Assembly (NCBI GenBank): GCA_964560975.1 | Contig: CAZLNE010000078.1 | Location: forward strand, 1 to 9,939 | Origin: JAAZLA01 sp964560975 | GTDB lineage: Bacteria > Spirochaetota > Spirochaetia > Treponematales > Treponemataceae | Direction of reading: 5' to 3' | Length of the DNA stretch: 9,939 nt | Part shown: positions 1 through 6,275 of the stretch, one piece after another | Layout of the letters: each line of letters opens with the position of its first letter | Position numbering within the stretch: the stretch's first letter is position 1 | Program-made: the position numbers and the translations under genes | Notes under the pieces: generated by a model | Seen by the model: only the letters and a program-made list of their open reading frames with translations | Told to the model about the DNA's origin: nothing | Databases searched by the model: none

Positions 1-200
1 TTAAAGAATTTCTTACTGAGGGAAATAAGGTTAAGGTTTCCGTCCGTTTTAGAGGACGCGAGCTTGCACATACCGAACTTGGTTTAGTAGTTCTAGATGA
101 AGTACTTAAAAGACTTGACGATGAATTTGTAATGGAAAAACCTGCCGCAATGGAAGGCAGATTTATGTCCATGACATTGAGTCCGAAAGCTAAAAAATGA
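1..200 (+). CDS. infC: Translation initiation factor IF-3, C-terminal part (5' end outside window)
   Basis: This is the 3' end of a gene that enters from the left. The frame starting at base 3 is open and gives the last 65 residues before TGA at 198-200. The visible part matches the IF-3 C-terminal domain: a basic strand with the family signature FRGRE, then HTELG, a helix ending in RLDD, and the closing EGRFMSMTLSPK stretch with a lysine-rich end. IF-3 binds the 30S subunit, keeps 50S from joining early and proofreads initiator tRNA pairing. The next genes are rpmI and rplT, the classical infC-rpmI-rplT order, which independently supports the call. The stop codon is 15 nt before the rpmI start. 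Nothing can be said about the start codon or leader, since both lie outside the window. Confidence 0.96.
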   Translation, partial: KEFLTEGNKVKVSVRFRGRELAHTELGLVVLDEVLKRLDDEFVMEKPAAMEGRFMSMTLSPKAKK

Positions 201-215
201 TGAGGTAATAGTAAG

Positions 216-416
216 ATGCCCAAAATGAAAACAAAAAAAGCTGCCGCTAAACGATTTTCGTTCACCGGTACAGGAAAGGTCAAATACAAGAAGATGAATC
301 TTCGTCATATTTTGACTAAGAAGTCTGCAAAACGTAAAAGACATTTACGTGCTTCAGGTATTGTTAGTGAAGCTGACGCAGCAAAGATTCGCAAACAGCT
401 ATTACCCTACGGTTAA
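216..416 (+). CDS. rpmI: 50S ribosomal protein L35
   Basis: The product is 66 residues, the usual L35 length, and very basic. It opens with MPKMKTKKAAAKRF and continues through FTGTGKVKYKK and the KKSAKRKRHLR stretch, both typical of L35, a protein of the large subunit. The ATG is preceded by TGAGGT at 201-206, a reasonable Shine-Dalgarno with about 10 nt spacing. It lies between infC and rplT, as in most bacteria. The stop codon TAA at 414-416 is inside the first arm of the inner stem of a hairpin (401-435), so ribosomes terminating rpmI would open that structure. The protein sequence shows nothing unusual. Confidence 0.98.
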   Translation: MPKMKTKKAAAKRFSFTGTGKVKYKKMNLRHILTKKSAKRKRHLRASGIVSEADAAKIRKQLLPYG

Positions 417-435
417 TAATTAACCTTCGGGTAAT
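401..435 (+). promoter_or_regulatory. Two-tier hairpin spanning the rpmI stop, upstream of rplT
   Basis: An outer stem pairs ATTACCC (401-407) with GGGTAAT (429-435). An inner stem pairs GGTTAA (411-416) with TTAACC (420-425) across a TAA loop. A symmetric 3x3 internal loop (TAC opposite TTC) separates them. The inner 5' arm contains the rpmI stop codon. The element ends 22 nt before the rplT Shine-Dalgarno (AGGAG, 457-461). It has no U-tract after it and so is not a terminator. In Escherichia coli and Bacillus subtilis L20 represses its own operon through RNA structures; a similar role here is inference. It could equally be an mRNA processing or stability element. Confidence 0.55.
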
Positions 436-468
436 TTGCAGTTTCGAAATAGTAATAGGAGTATTAGA

Positions 469-828
469 ATGTCAAGAGCGATAGACGGAACAAAACGTAA
501 AGAAAGACGAAAGAAAATTTTGAAATTGGCTAAGGGTTTCCGCGGAAGAAGAGGAACCAACTATAAAGCTGCAAAAGATGCAGTTGTACAGGCCTTAACA
601 GATGCTTATGTAGGAAGAAAAGATAGAAAAGGCGATATGAGAGCATTGTGGATTACACGTTTAAATGCTGCAGTTCGAGAAGAAGGACTTTCATATTCAC
701 GCTTTATCAACGGACTTACAAAAGCTGGTGTAATTATTAACAGAAAAGCTTTATCAAATATGGCAATAGAAGATCCTGTTGCTTTTAAAGCAGTTGTTAA
801 TACAGCAAAAAAAGCTATTGGAGCATAA
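469..828 (+). CDS. rplT: 50S ribosomal protein L20
   Basis: The product is 119 residues, matching the usual L20 length of about 118. It starts MSRAIDGTKRKERRKKILKL, followed by AKGFRGRRGTNYKAAKDAV, the signature L20 region, and the RKDRKGDMRALWITRLNAA motif. L20 is an early-assembly protein of the 50S subunit that binds 23S rRNA through its basic N-terminal extension and in several bacteria also represses its own operon. The frame is open further upstream, to a TTG at 436. The ATG at 469 is chosen because it has a strong AGGAG at 457-461 with 7 nt spacing and gives the family N-terminus; the extra upstream residues match nothing in L20. The gene is followed after only 3 nt by a ZapB-like gene. 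Confidence 0.97.
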   Translation: MSRAIDGTKRKERRKKILKLAKGFRGRRGTNYKAAKDAVVQALTDAYVGRKDRKGDMRALWITRLNAAVREEGLSYSRFINGLTKAGVIINRKALSNMAIEDPVAFKAVVNTAKKAIGA

Positions 829-831
829 GTA

Positions 832-1269
832 ATGATTTCACTCGATCAAATTCAAATGCTGGAACGTAAGGTTGAAAGTGCAGTAACAAAAATTGCTGCA
901 CTGCATGAATTAAATGCTATCCTTCGCGACAAGAATACAGAATTGGAGCAGGCAAATACCCTGCTTAAAGAGCGTATTTCTACTTTTGAAACTGATCAGG
1001 GAAGAATTGAACAGGGGATACTTAATGCTTTGGACCGCTTAAATAGTATGGAAAGTGCTGTTTTAAAAGGCGAAACCATTGCAAGTACCCCCGTACAGCC
1101 GACTGTACCCGTTCAAAACAATGAGACTTTGGTTCAAGAGCCTGTTTCCTTTAATGAAAAAGATCCACTTTTAACAAAACTCAACGATTCATCTGATGAT
1201 ATTTCACTTGATTTTGATGATGAAGAGTCAACTACTATCCCTCAAAATCCTCAATTTGATATTTTTTAA
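832..1269 (+). CDS. zapB: ZapB-like coiled-coil cell-division protein with acidic tail
   Basis: The product is 145 residues. Residues 1-75 are a continuous predicted coiled coil. Its start, with LERKVESAVTKIAALHELN and then LRDKNTELEQAN, resembles the opening of ZapB (DUF904), including the late segment around GILNALDRLNSME. ZapB in gammaproteobacteria is about 80 residues and joins ZapA at the Z ring. Here the helix is followed by about 65 residues that look disordered, with a proline/valine-rich part, an acidic patch (SSDDISLDFDDEES) and a hydrophobic end (QFDIF). It begins 3 nt after the rplT stop, with GGAG at 820-823 inside the end of rplT as its likely ribosome binding site, so translation is probably coupled. 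ZapA follows directly. The family call rests on similarity by eye plus the zapA neighbour; a generic coiled-coil protein is the alternative. Confidence 0.72.
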   Translation: MISLDQIQMLERKVESAVTKIAALHELNAILRDKNTELEQANTLLKERISTFETDQGRIEQGILNALDRLNSMESAVLKGETIASTPVQPTVPVQNNETLVQEPVSFNEKDPLLTKLNDSSDDISLDFDDEESTTIPQNPQFDIF

Positions 1270-1282
1270 TCAAGGGTGAACT

Positions 1283-1591
1283 ATGGGAACACTGCAGATA
1301 GATGTTTTAGGAACTTCATTTGCTATACAAGCAAAAGAAAAAGACGAATATCTGGAGACTCTCTTAAAATACTATAAACAAATGGTTAGACAGGTTGAAA
1401 CGTCTGCAGACTTAAAAGATCCCGTAAAGGTATCTATTCTTGCAGGCATTATGCTCTGTGATGAATTATATAAAGAAAAAGTAAAAAATCAAAAAAATCC
1501 GGTAAAACCGCAATATTCAGAAGAGTTACAGGAAGCAGAACGCATTACCTTAAAAATGATTAAAAACATAGATAAAGTTTTAGAAGAGTAA
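1283..1591 (+). CDS. zapA: Cell-division protein ZapA
   Basis: The product is 102 residues, the normal ZapA length. The N-terminus LQIDVLGTSFAIQAKEKDEYLETLLKYY fits the ZapA globular head (short strands, the V-x-G-x-x-F/Y pattern, then YL..L..Y). SILAGIMLCDELYKEK fits the conserved ILAA-LNIADEL segment that begins the C-terminal dimerising helix. ZapA binds FtsZ in the cytoplasm and cross-links filaments in the Z ring. A good ribosome binding site (AAGGGTGA, about 1272-1279) precedes the ATG, 13 nt after the zapB-like stop. Having zapB-like and zapA next to each other, in that order, supports both calls. In many bacteria zapA lies after pheST downstream of rplT; here no pheST intervenes. Confidence 0.87.
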   Translation: MGTLQIDVLGTSFAIQAKEKDEYLETLLKYYKQMVRQVETSADLKDPVKVSILAGIMLCDELYKEKVKNQKNPVKPQYSEELQEAERITLKMIKNIDKVLEE

Positions 1592-1592
1592 T

Positions 1593-2054
1593 ATGTTTCG
1601 TATTTGGGTTGATGCTGATTCATGTCCGTTACCAGTTAGAGAAATAATCCTGCGATTTGCTGCCCGTCTCAATATTCAAGTTTTTTATGTTGCGAATAGA
1701 CCAATTCCAACTGATAAATCACCTCTTTGTACTATGATACTATCTGATGATTCTCCTGATGCTGCTGATAATTACATTGTAGAACATATAGAAACTAATG
1801 ATCTGGCAATTACACGTGATATTCCTCTTGCCAAAAGACTTGTCGATAAACAGGTTGTAACATTAAACGATAGGGGCGATATTTTTACAGAACAAAACAT
1901 AGCCCAAAAACTTGCTGTGAGAAACTTAAATCTCGAATTAGTTGAAAGCGGAATACCAATAAAAAAAACAGGCAGTTTTGGTAAAAAGGAAATCAACCTT
2001 TTTGCAAACTGCCTTGACCGTGAAATTCAAAAAAAACAAAAAAAACTTTCTTGA
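1593..2054 (+). CDS. yaiI: UPF0178 (YaiI/YqxD, DUF188) family protein
   Basis: The product is 153 residues, the usual size for this family. Conserved parts visible: the N-terminal strand with WVDADSCP (D7, D9), YVANRPIP (33-40), SPDAADNYI (54-62), the acidic LAITRDIPLA segment (71-80), LNDRGDIFT (91-99) and the C-terminal FANCLDREI (137-145). These acidic residues suggest a PIN-like nuclease fold, but no biochemical role is firmly established, so function is left open. It starts 1 nt after the zapA stop, with only a weak GAAGAG upstream, which points to translational coupling. The last codons contain two A8 runs (2029-2036 and 2038-2045) encoding a Lys/Gln tail. Residues near position 127-140 are encoded by DNA that on the other strand forms the terminator of the opposing operon. 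Confidence 0.88.
   Translation: MFRIWVDADSCPLPVREIILRFAARLNIQVFYVANRPIPTDKSPLCTMILSDDSPDAADNYIVEHIETNDLAITRDIPLAKRLVDKQVVTLNDRGDIFTEQNIAQKLAVRNLNLELVESGIPIKKTGSFGKKEINLFANCLDREIQKKQKKLS
1961..2013 (-). terminator. Intrinsic terminator of the minus-strand operon, inside yaiI
   Basis: Read on the - strand, GGCAGTTT (2013-2006) pairs perfectly with AAACTGCC (1978-1971). Inside it AAAAAGG (2003-1997) pairs with CCTTTTT (1989-1983) around a 7-nt loop, with a small unequal internal loop between the stems. Two bases after the stem comes a run of eight T (1968-1961). It lies about 55 nt past the stop codon of the HD-GYP gene. On the + strand the same DNA folds too, but is not followed by a T-run, so it would act in one direction only. 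The whole element is inside the coding sequence of yaiI. Confidence 0.78.
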
Positions 2055-2068
2055 TGTAGTTATACAGC

Positions 2069-3304
2069 TTATTTATCCGGCCATGCTGCTTGAATTTCTC
2101 GAATAGTGGGCAGCACTTGAAAGAATGCCGATACGATCCCGGGATCAAATTGTTTACCGACCTGAGATTGTATTTCAACTAGAACATCTTCATCATTCCA
2201 GGCTTCTTTATATACACGTCTTGATGAAAGTGCATCAAAAACATCAGCCAGAGCTACTATTCTTGCAGACAGGGGTATTTCTTCTTCTTTTAGCCCTACC
2301 CCAGTCTTCATAGCAGATGCAATTTCGCCAATTGTATCGAGCGGAATATGTCCCGGATATCCGTTGCCATCCCATCGTTCATGGTGACGCAGTGCAACAT
2401 CGCGGGCCATAGCATCAAGGTTTGACTCTATCTCACTGAAAAGTACTGCACCAATGGTCGAATGGGCTTTAATAATCTCATATTCTTCAGGAGTAAACCT
2501 GCTTGGCTTTTTAAGTATTAAATCAGAAATCCCAACCTTACCAACATCATGGAGCATAGCTGCGATTTTTAAGGCATCCCTAAATTTATGAAACTCATCT
2601 GTTGGTACATTATGTTCAAAAGCCCAACGGTCATAAATTTCTACAGCATAACTCGATACACGGTTAACATGTGCACCTGTTTCTTTTGGATCGCGAAACT
2701 CGGCCATCTTTATCATACGCATAACCATAGCACGGGTTAAGTAGGCTCGCTCCAAGGCCTGAGTAGCATTAGAAGCAAAATGCTTTATATAAAGCTCCGC
2801 ATCCTCATCAAAGGCTGCTACATTTCCATCTTCATCCTGTGCGTTGATTATTTGAAGAACGCCTAAGGCCCTTCCGCTAGCAGTTATTAGAGGTATAGTT
2901 AAAATTGATTTAGTTCTATAACCCGTGAGCATATCAGGCTGTTTATTAAACTGATACGCCCTATCCTTAGGAATTGCATAAGCATCCGGTATATTTATCA
3001 TTTCACGTTTTAAAACACTGTAGCCTGACATTGATTTTTCGTTAATAGGAAATGTAAAAAACGAAAACGGCATCTTCTGCCCCGGTTCAAGTTTTTTTTG
3101 CTGTGTTGCATTTTGTGCATACTTAATTTTTAGATTATTGTCGTCACAGACATAGATAGAACCAGCATCTGCATTTACGATGCCCCGGGCCTCTGTTAAT
3201 AAGCGCTCAAGCAACACATCGACGTCTTGTGTTTCATTGAGAACCTTTTCAGATTCTATAATTCGTTTTAATTTTTGTTCTTTTGAATTTATGTCGATTG
3301 CCAT
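2069..3304 (-). CDS. GAF-HD-GYP protein, probable cyclic di-GMP phosphodiesterase
   Basis: The product is 411 residues with no membrane segment, hence cytoplasmic. After a short helix, residues about 28-185 form a GAF sensor domain (SMSGYSVLKREMINIPDAY at 91-109, TGYRTKSILTIPLI at 127-140, GVLQIIN at 148-154). Residues about 195-400 are an HD-GYP domain with the metal-site residues present: E202, H212, HD at 252-253, K256, H281, HHE at 307-309, D312 and D354, plus the intact GYP at 315-317. Such domains hydrolyse c-di-GMP to pGpG or GMP. Completeness of the motifs argues for activity, and the GAF domain for control by a small ligand. It is the last gene of the - strand cluster, 46 nt after the methyltransferase gene. 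AGAGGA (3314-3309) is the ribosome binding site. Substrate and ligand are inferred from family. Confidence 0.92.
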   Translation of the reverse strand: MAIDINSKEQKLKRIIESEKVLNETQDVDVLLERLLTEARGIVNADAGSIYVCDDNNLKIKYAQNATQQKKLEPGQKMPFSFFTFPINEKSMSGYSVLKREMINIPDAYAIPKDRAYQFNKQPDMLTGYRTKSILTIPLITASGRALGVLQIINAQDEDGNVAAFDEDAELYIKHFASNATQALERAYLTRAMVMRMIKMAEFRDPKETGAHVNRVSSYAVEIYDRWAFEHNVPTDEFHKFRDALKIAAMLHDVGKVGISDLILKKPSRFTPEEYEIIKAHSTIGAVLFSEIESNLDAMARDVALRHHERWDGNGYPGHIPLDTIGEIASAMKTGVGLKEEEIPLSARIVALADVFDALSSRRVYKEAWNDEDVLVEIQSQVGKQFDPGIVSAFFQVLPTIREIQAAWPDK

Positions 3305-3314
3305 ACAGTCCTCT

Positions 3315-3353
3315 ATAGTATACTATTGTACTTTAAAATTTCTCATTCGTCTA
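3315..3353 (-). promoter_or_regulatory. Candidate promoter and palindrome ahead of the HD-GYP gene
   Basis: On the - strand TAGACG (3353-3348, 4 of 6 to the sigma-70 -35) is separated by 17 nt from TACAAT (3330-3325, 5 of 6 to the -10). The expected start would be near 3318, giving a very short leader before the AGAGGA site. A perfect 12-bp palindrome, ATAGTATACTAT (3315-3326), overlaps the end of the -10 and the predicted start, where an operator would be expected. All of this is pattern only; in AT-rich DNA such matches arise by chance, and the spacing could simply be an operon gap. Confidence 0.33.
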
Positions 3354-4193
3354 GTTTTTATAGATTGAAATCCCTTTTTTAACCAAACTAAAAAACAAAG
3401 GACCGCTTCCATATGATGTATCTGGAAGAATATGGAGTCCATGAGTAGTCTTTTCCGGATATAATGGAACATCTGCTCCAATTATTTTTTTAACCTTTGA
3501 TATAAGTGTAGCACAATCAATACTTATTACCTGAACATCATCATATTTTTTACAAAGTTTATTTATTACCCCGTCATTTTCTTCAGGTGCCAATGCGCAG
3601 GTTGAATACAGTAAATATCCGCCTTCTTTTAACATTAAATACGCTGCTGATAAAAGAGACCATTGAGTATACGTTAAATTTCGTATTCGCGCCTTAGTCC
3701 ACTGAGATAAATGAGGGGGTGAAAGTAAAACATGTCTTTCTGATGAACAAGGTGCATCTAGTAAAATAGCATCAAAGGAAGCTTCATATTTTTTATACAT
3801 GCGCGATCCATCAAAGGGTGTTACTGTTACTCTATCTTGTTTTTCCTGGGGAATATACTCATGTATAACCTTTAGCAGGCGGCCTCGGCGGTCTGCAGAC
3901 AACTCGTTTGCTGTAATGTATGAATCATCATTCATTAGAAGAGACAGCACGAGAGTTTTACCTCCTGGTGCTGCACAAAGATCTAAAATTGATTTTGCTG
4001 AATCTACAGGTAAAGCACAAGCTGCTGCAACGCTCCCGGCATCCAGGTAGTAAACTGGATAAGGCTCATACGATACACCGATTCCGCTTGATTCTTGAAT
4101 CAAGGCTTTCTTCAAGGCAGACCATCTTTCTTGAAAAATACCTTCATAGTATTCATTGAAAGCTTCTTCACCAGCTGCCTTGTTATGTGCCAC
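3351..4193 (-). CDS. RsmB/RsmF (NOL1/NOP2/Sun) family RNA m5C methyltransferase
   Basis: The product is 280 residues. SAM-binding motif I is LDLCAAPGGKT (70-80); acidic E97 and D128 follow where SAM contacts are expected. Motif IV is LDAPCSS (145-151) with C149. Motif VI is YSTCALAPEEN (196-206) with C199, by family precedent the nucleophile that attacks C6 of cytosine, while C149 helps release the product. The enzyme is short: it lacks the NusB-like domain of RsmB and has no clear C-terminal PUA-type domain, so it resembles compact NSUN3/NSUN4-like members. The target RNA (16S, 23S or tRNA) cannot be read from sequence. The start is GTG (4193-4191), overlapping the end of the pseudouridine synthase gene by 11 nt, with GGAG 7 nt upstream; the next in-frame ATG would remove motif I. 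Confidence 0.9.
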   Translation of the reverse strand: MAHNKAAGEEAFNEYYEGIFQERWSALKKALIQESSGIGVSYEPYPVYYLDAGSVAAACALPVDSAKSILDLCAAPGGKTLVLSLLMNDDSYITANELSADRRGRLLKVIHEYIPQEKQDRVTVTPFDGSRMYKKYEASFDAILLDAPCSSERHVLLSPPHLSQWTKARIRNLTYTQWSLLSAAYLMLKEGGYLLYSTCALAPEENDGVINKLCKKYDDVQVISIDCATLISKVKKIIGADVPLYPEKTTHGLHILPDTSYGSGPLFFSLVKKGISIYKN

Positions 4194-4911
4194 TAACCAT
4201 CTCCAAACTGTTTATAAATGATTCCCAAAGAGGATCTATAATAGGTACGGGGGATTCATAAAGAACGTTTTTCTTTGTTTCCGGGTGAACTACCGTGACT
4301 GAAGCGCAATGTAATCGTATACCGGGAAGTGTATCGCTCCTTCTGCCGCCATATTTTACATCACCCTTAATATGGAACCCGGCGAAGGCAAGCTGACTTC
4401 GTATTTGATGTGTTCGGCCGGTTGCAGGCTTAATTTCCAAGTAGGTATAATTATTTCCATTTCCAATAATTCTGTATGAGAGAGAGACTTTTTTTGATTT
4501 TCTGTGTTCTTCCTGTGTTACAGTAGCTCTTTTCTTTGAGGGATTGAAGGATAAATAATGAGATAATTCATTCCACTCGCCTTTTCCATTCTCTATAACA
4601 CCTTCAACTATTGCCCAATAGGTCTTTTGAACCTTGTGCTGTTCAAATTGGTTTGATAAAAATGCTAATGATTGCTCATTTCGAGCTAATAATTGAATAC
4701 CGCTTACTGGTTTATCTAATCTATTTGGACACTCAAGAAAAAAAGGTTTTACAAGTGTTTCTAAAGCCTCGTTTGCAAAAATGACAGCTAATGATTCTGA
4801 TGTTTTTCCTTCGCATATTTCACCTGCAACTTTTAGTACAGCGAGAATATGAGAATCTGCATAGATAATTCTTTGTGATGGAGGAGGTAATTCAACAATA
4901 TCTGTATGCAT
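4183..4911 (-). CDS. RluA-family pseudouridine synthase
   Basis: The product is 242 residues, cytoplasmic, with the catalytic core and no S4 domain, like the short RluA-type enzymes. The catalytic segment is NRLDKPVSG (63-71), with D66 as the catalytic aspartate. KTYWAIVEG (96-104) and the RNA-binding GRTHQIRSQLA (165-175), followed by GDVKYGG (183-189) and IRLHCASV (198-205), are standard family motifs. Two positions of the usual HRLDxxTSG consensus differ: H to N at 63 and T to V at 69; the catalytic D and preceding R are kept, so activity is likely. Which uridine it modifies is unknown. The ATG has AAGGAG 8 nt upstream, overlapping the stop codon of the preceding hexosaminidase gene. Its 3' end overlaps the methyltransferase gene, so two RNA-modifying enzymes are made together. 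Confidence 0.92.
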   Translation of the reverse strand: MHTDIVELPPPSQRIIYADSHILAVLKVAGEICEGKTSESLAVIFANEALETLVKPFFLECPNRLDKPVSGIQLLARNEQSLAFLSNQFEQHKVQKTYWAIVEGVIENGKGEWNELSHYLSFNPSKKRATVTQEEHRKSKKVSLSYRIIGNGNNYTYLEIKPATGRTHQIRSQLAFAGFHIKGDVKYGGRRSDTLPGIRLHCASVTVVHPETKKNVLYESPVPIIDPLWESFINSLEMVSGT

Positions 4912-4916
4912 AAACC

Positions 4917-6275
4917 CTACTCCTTAGTAAAAAAAGCTTCATATAATTCCAGCCCTTCCTGTTTAATTAGATTAAATAATCGCTCCCTATGATCGGAATA
5001 GTACTTTGATGTTGAGTTTACAAGAATATATTCACTTATAGGTGGCAACAATGTAAATGTATCATAGCTTGATACTTTATGATAGCGAAGCAGGTCTGCA
5101 TCTATCTTTGTTTCAATAATCTTGTAAAACGAGTCAGAAATTTTAGATCGTAATACGTCATTCTCTTTAATTTTTTCTTCTAAATACGTCACTAAATGGA
5201 TAAAACGTTTTTGAGAACTCATTATCATATGTGCACCAGCTGACAGAGCTTGGTCGACAGCGGCAAATTGATCATACCCGTGATCTTGAATAGCAGACAT
5301 GAATATATCATCAGTCAGGATAAGACCATCGAAACCAATATTGTTCTTTAAGATACCTGTTGTAAGTTCTTCTGAAAAACATGCTGGTACATTACCGGTT
5401 ATAGACGGAATTACTGCATGTGAAAGCAGCACAGAGGTATGGAGTACAGGGTTTTGGAGAATTTCATAAAACGGATTTATGAGCAATTGAAATTGAGACT
5501 CACTCACCTCTATGTTAGGAAGCCCAAGATGTGGATCATCATTCGTATTCCCCGGAAAGTGTTTTAAGGCGCACATAATGTTGTGTTCATTAAAGGCTCG
5601 TATCATAAAAGAGGAATACATGATTGTATTCTCAATGGAACCAAAACTTCTGTCTTGTAAAAATACTTTGTTTGATTCCAATAAGGGTTCTGCTACGGGT
5701 GCAAGATTAAAATTAAATCCAAGAAGCCGAAGCTGACTTGCTGCATTTTCATACAAGGCGTATGCTTCATATACTGAACAATGGCTGCTGACTGAGAGAG
5801 GAGAAGGCAAAGGAGACATAACTGAACGCAGACGATTTACACTTCCACCCTCATGATCTACAGCTAAATAAGGCGGTATGGAATTAATATAGTACTCGTA
5901 TACAGAATCACTAAAAGCTATAATTGATGAGGGTGAAGAAGCTATATTAAAAGAAAAAAACAAATATGCTCCCGGAGCCACCCCTTGATTATAATCATTA
6001 GTCTTTGTGAATTCTGTAGATCCATCAATATTTACTATAAAAAGCTGTGCAATTTTTTCTTGTTCACTAAATTTGCCCAAGTACTGCGTAAAGGCTTTGT
6101 GTTTTTTTGCTTCGTCTAAAAGTTCACTATTTGCCAAGAAAAATCGGTACATAGAATCATCATTCTTTTTTACTGCAGTTGTATCAGGTAGATTGAACAC
6201 AAAAAAAATGCAAACGACACAGATAAGAAACAGCACTATGACAAAAACTGATATAGTAAAGATTCTTTTTTTCAT
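4917..6275 (-). CDS. Membrane-anchored GH3 beta-N-acetylhexosaminidase, NagZ-like
   Basis: The product is 452 residues. Residues 5-28 form one strongly hydrophobic segment after MKKR, an uncleaved anchor or signal; no good lipobox surrounds C19 or C22. The rest is a GH3 barrel: AVDHEGGSVNRLR (138-150), LAPVAE (191-196), DRSFG (208-212), KHFPG (238-242), an Asp-x-His dyad at D247/H249 (the NagZ-type acid/base) and FDGLILTDDIFMSAI (315-329) with D322 as the expected nucleophile. The loop between KHFPG and the dyad histidine is about two residues shorter than the usual HGDTxxDSH form. The expected reaction is removal of terminal GlcNAc-type sugars, such as from peptidoglycan fragments, on the outer face of the inner membrane; Escherichia coli NagZ is cytoplasmic. 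Its ATG directly follows the TAA of the permease gene, with an oligo-U stretch and no Shine-Dalgarno. Confidence 0.88.
   Translation of the reverse strand: MKKRIFTISVFVIVLFLICVVCIFFVFNLPDTTAVKKNDDSMYRFFLANSELLDEAKKHKAFTQYLGKFSEQEKIAQLFIVNIDGSTEFTKTNDYNQGVAPGAYLFFSFNIASSPSSIIAFSDSVYEYYINSIPPYLAVDHEGGSVNRLRSVMSPLPSPLSVSSHCSVYEAYALYENAASQLRLLGFNFNLAPVAEPLLESNKVFLQDRSFGSIENTIMYSSFMIRAFNEHNIMCALKHFPGNTNDDPHLGLPNIEVSESQFQLLINPFYEILQNPVLHTSVLLSHAVIPSITGNVPACFSEELTTGILKNNIGFDGLILTDDIFMSAIQDHGYDQFAAVDQALSAGAHMIMSSQKRFIHLVTYLEEKIKENDVLRSKISDSFYKIIETKIDADLLRYHKVSSYDTFTLLPPISEYILVNSTSKYYSDHRERLFNLIKQEGLELYEAFFTKE

Noticed and set aside
93..344. Reverse-strand open frame across infC and rpmI
   Set aside because: It is the complement of two confidently assigned genes; its composition is not protein-like and it has no family features.
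436..468. An 11-residue N-terminal extension of L20 starting at TTG
   Set aside because: The ATG at 469 has a strong AGGAG and gives the conserved L20 N-terminus; the upstream region is the intercistronic spacer.
2029..2045. Two A8 runs separated by C near the end of yaiI, as a programmed frameshift or phase-variation site
   Set aside because: The Lys/Gln-rich end is plausible as it stands, frameshifting would change only a few terminal residues, and no downstream motif supports a shift.
2084..2115. TGCTGC...GCAGCA inverted repeat as a plus-strand terminator
   Set aside because: Only six base pairs, a large loop, no U-tract after it, and it lies in HD-GYP coding sequence.
4965..6275. Lipoprotein processing of the GH3 enzyme at C19 or C22
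   Set aside because: Residues before both cysteines are bulky hydrophobics (Ile or Val at -1) rather than small residues, so a membrane anchor fits better.
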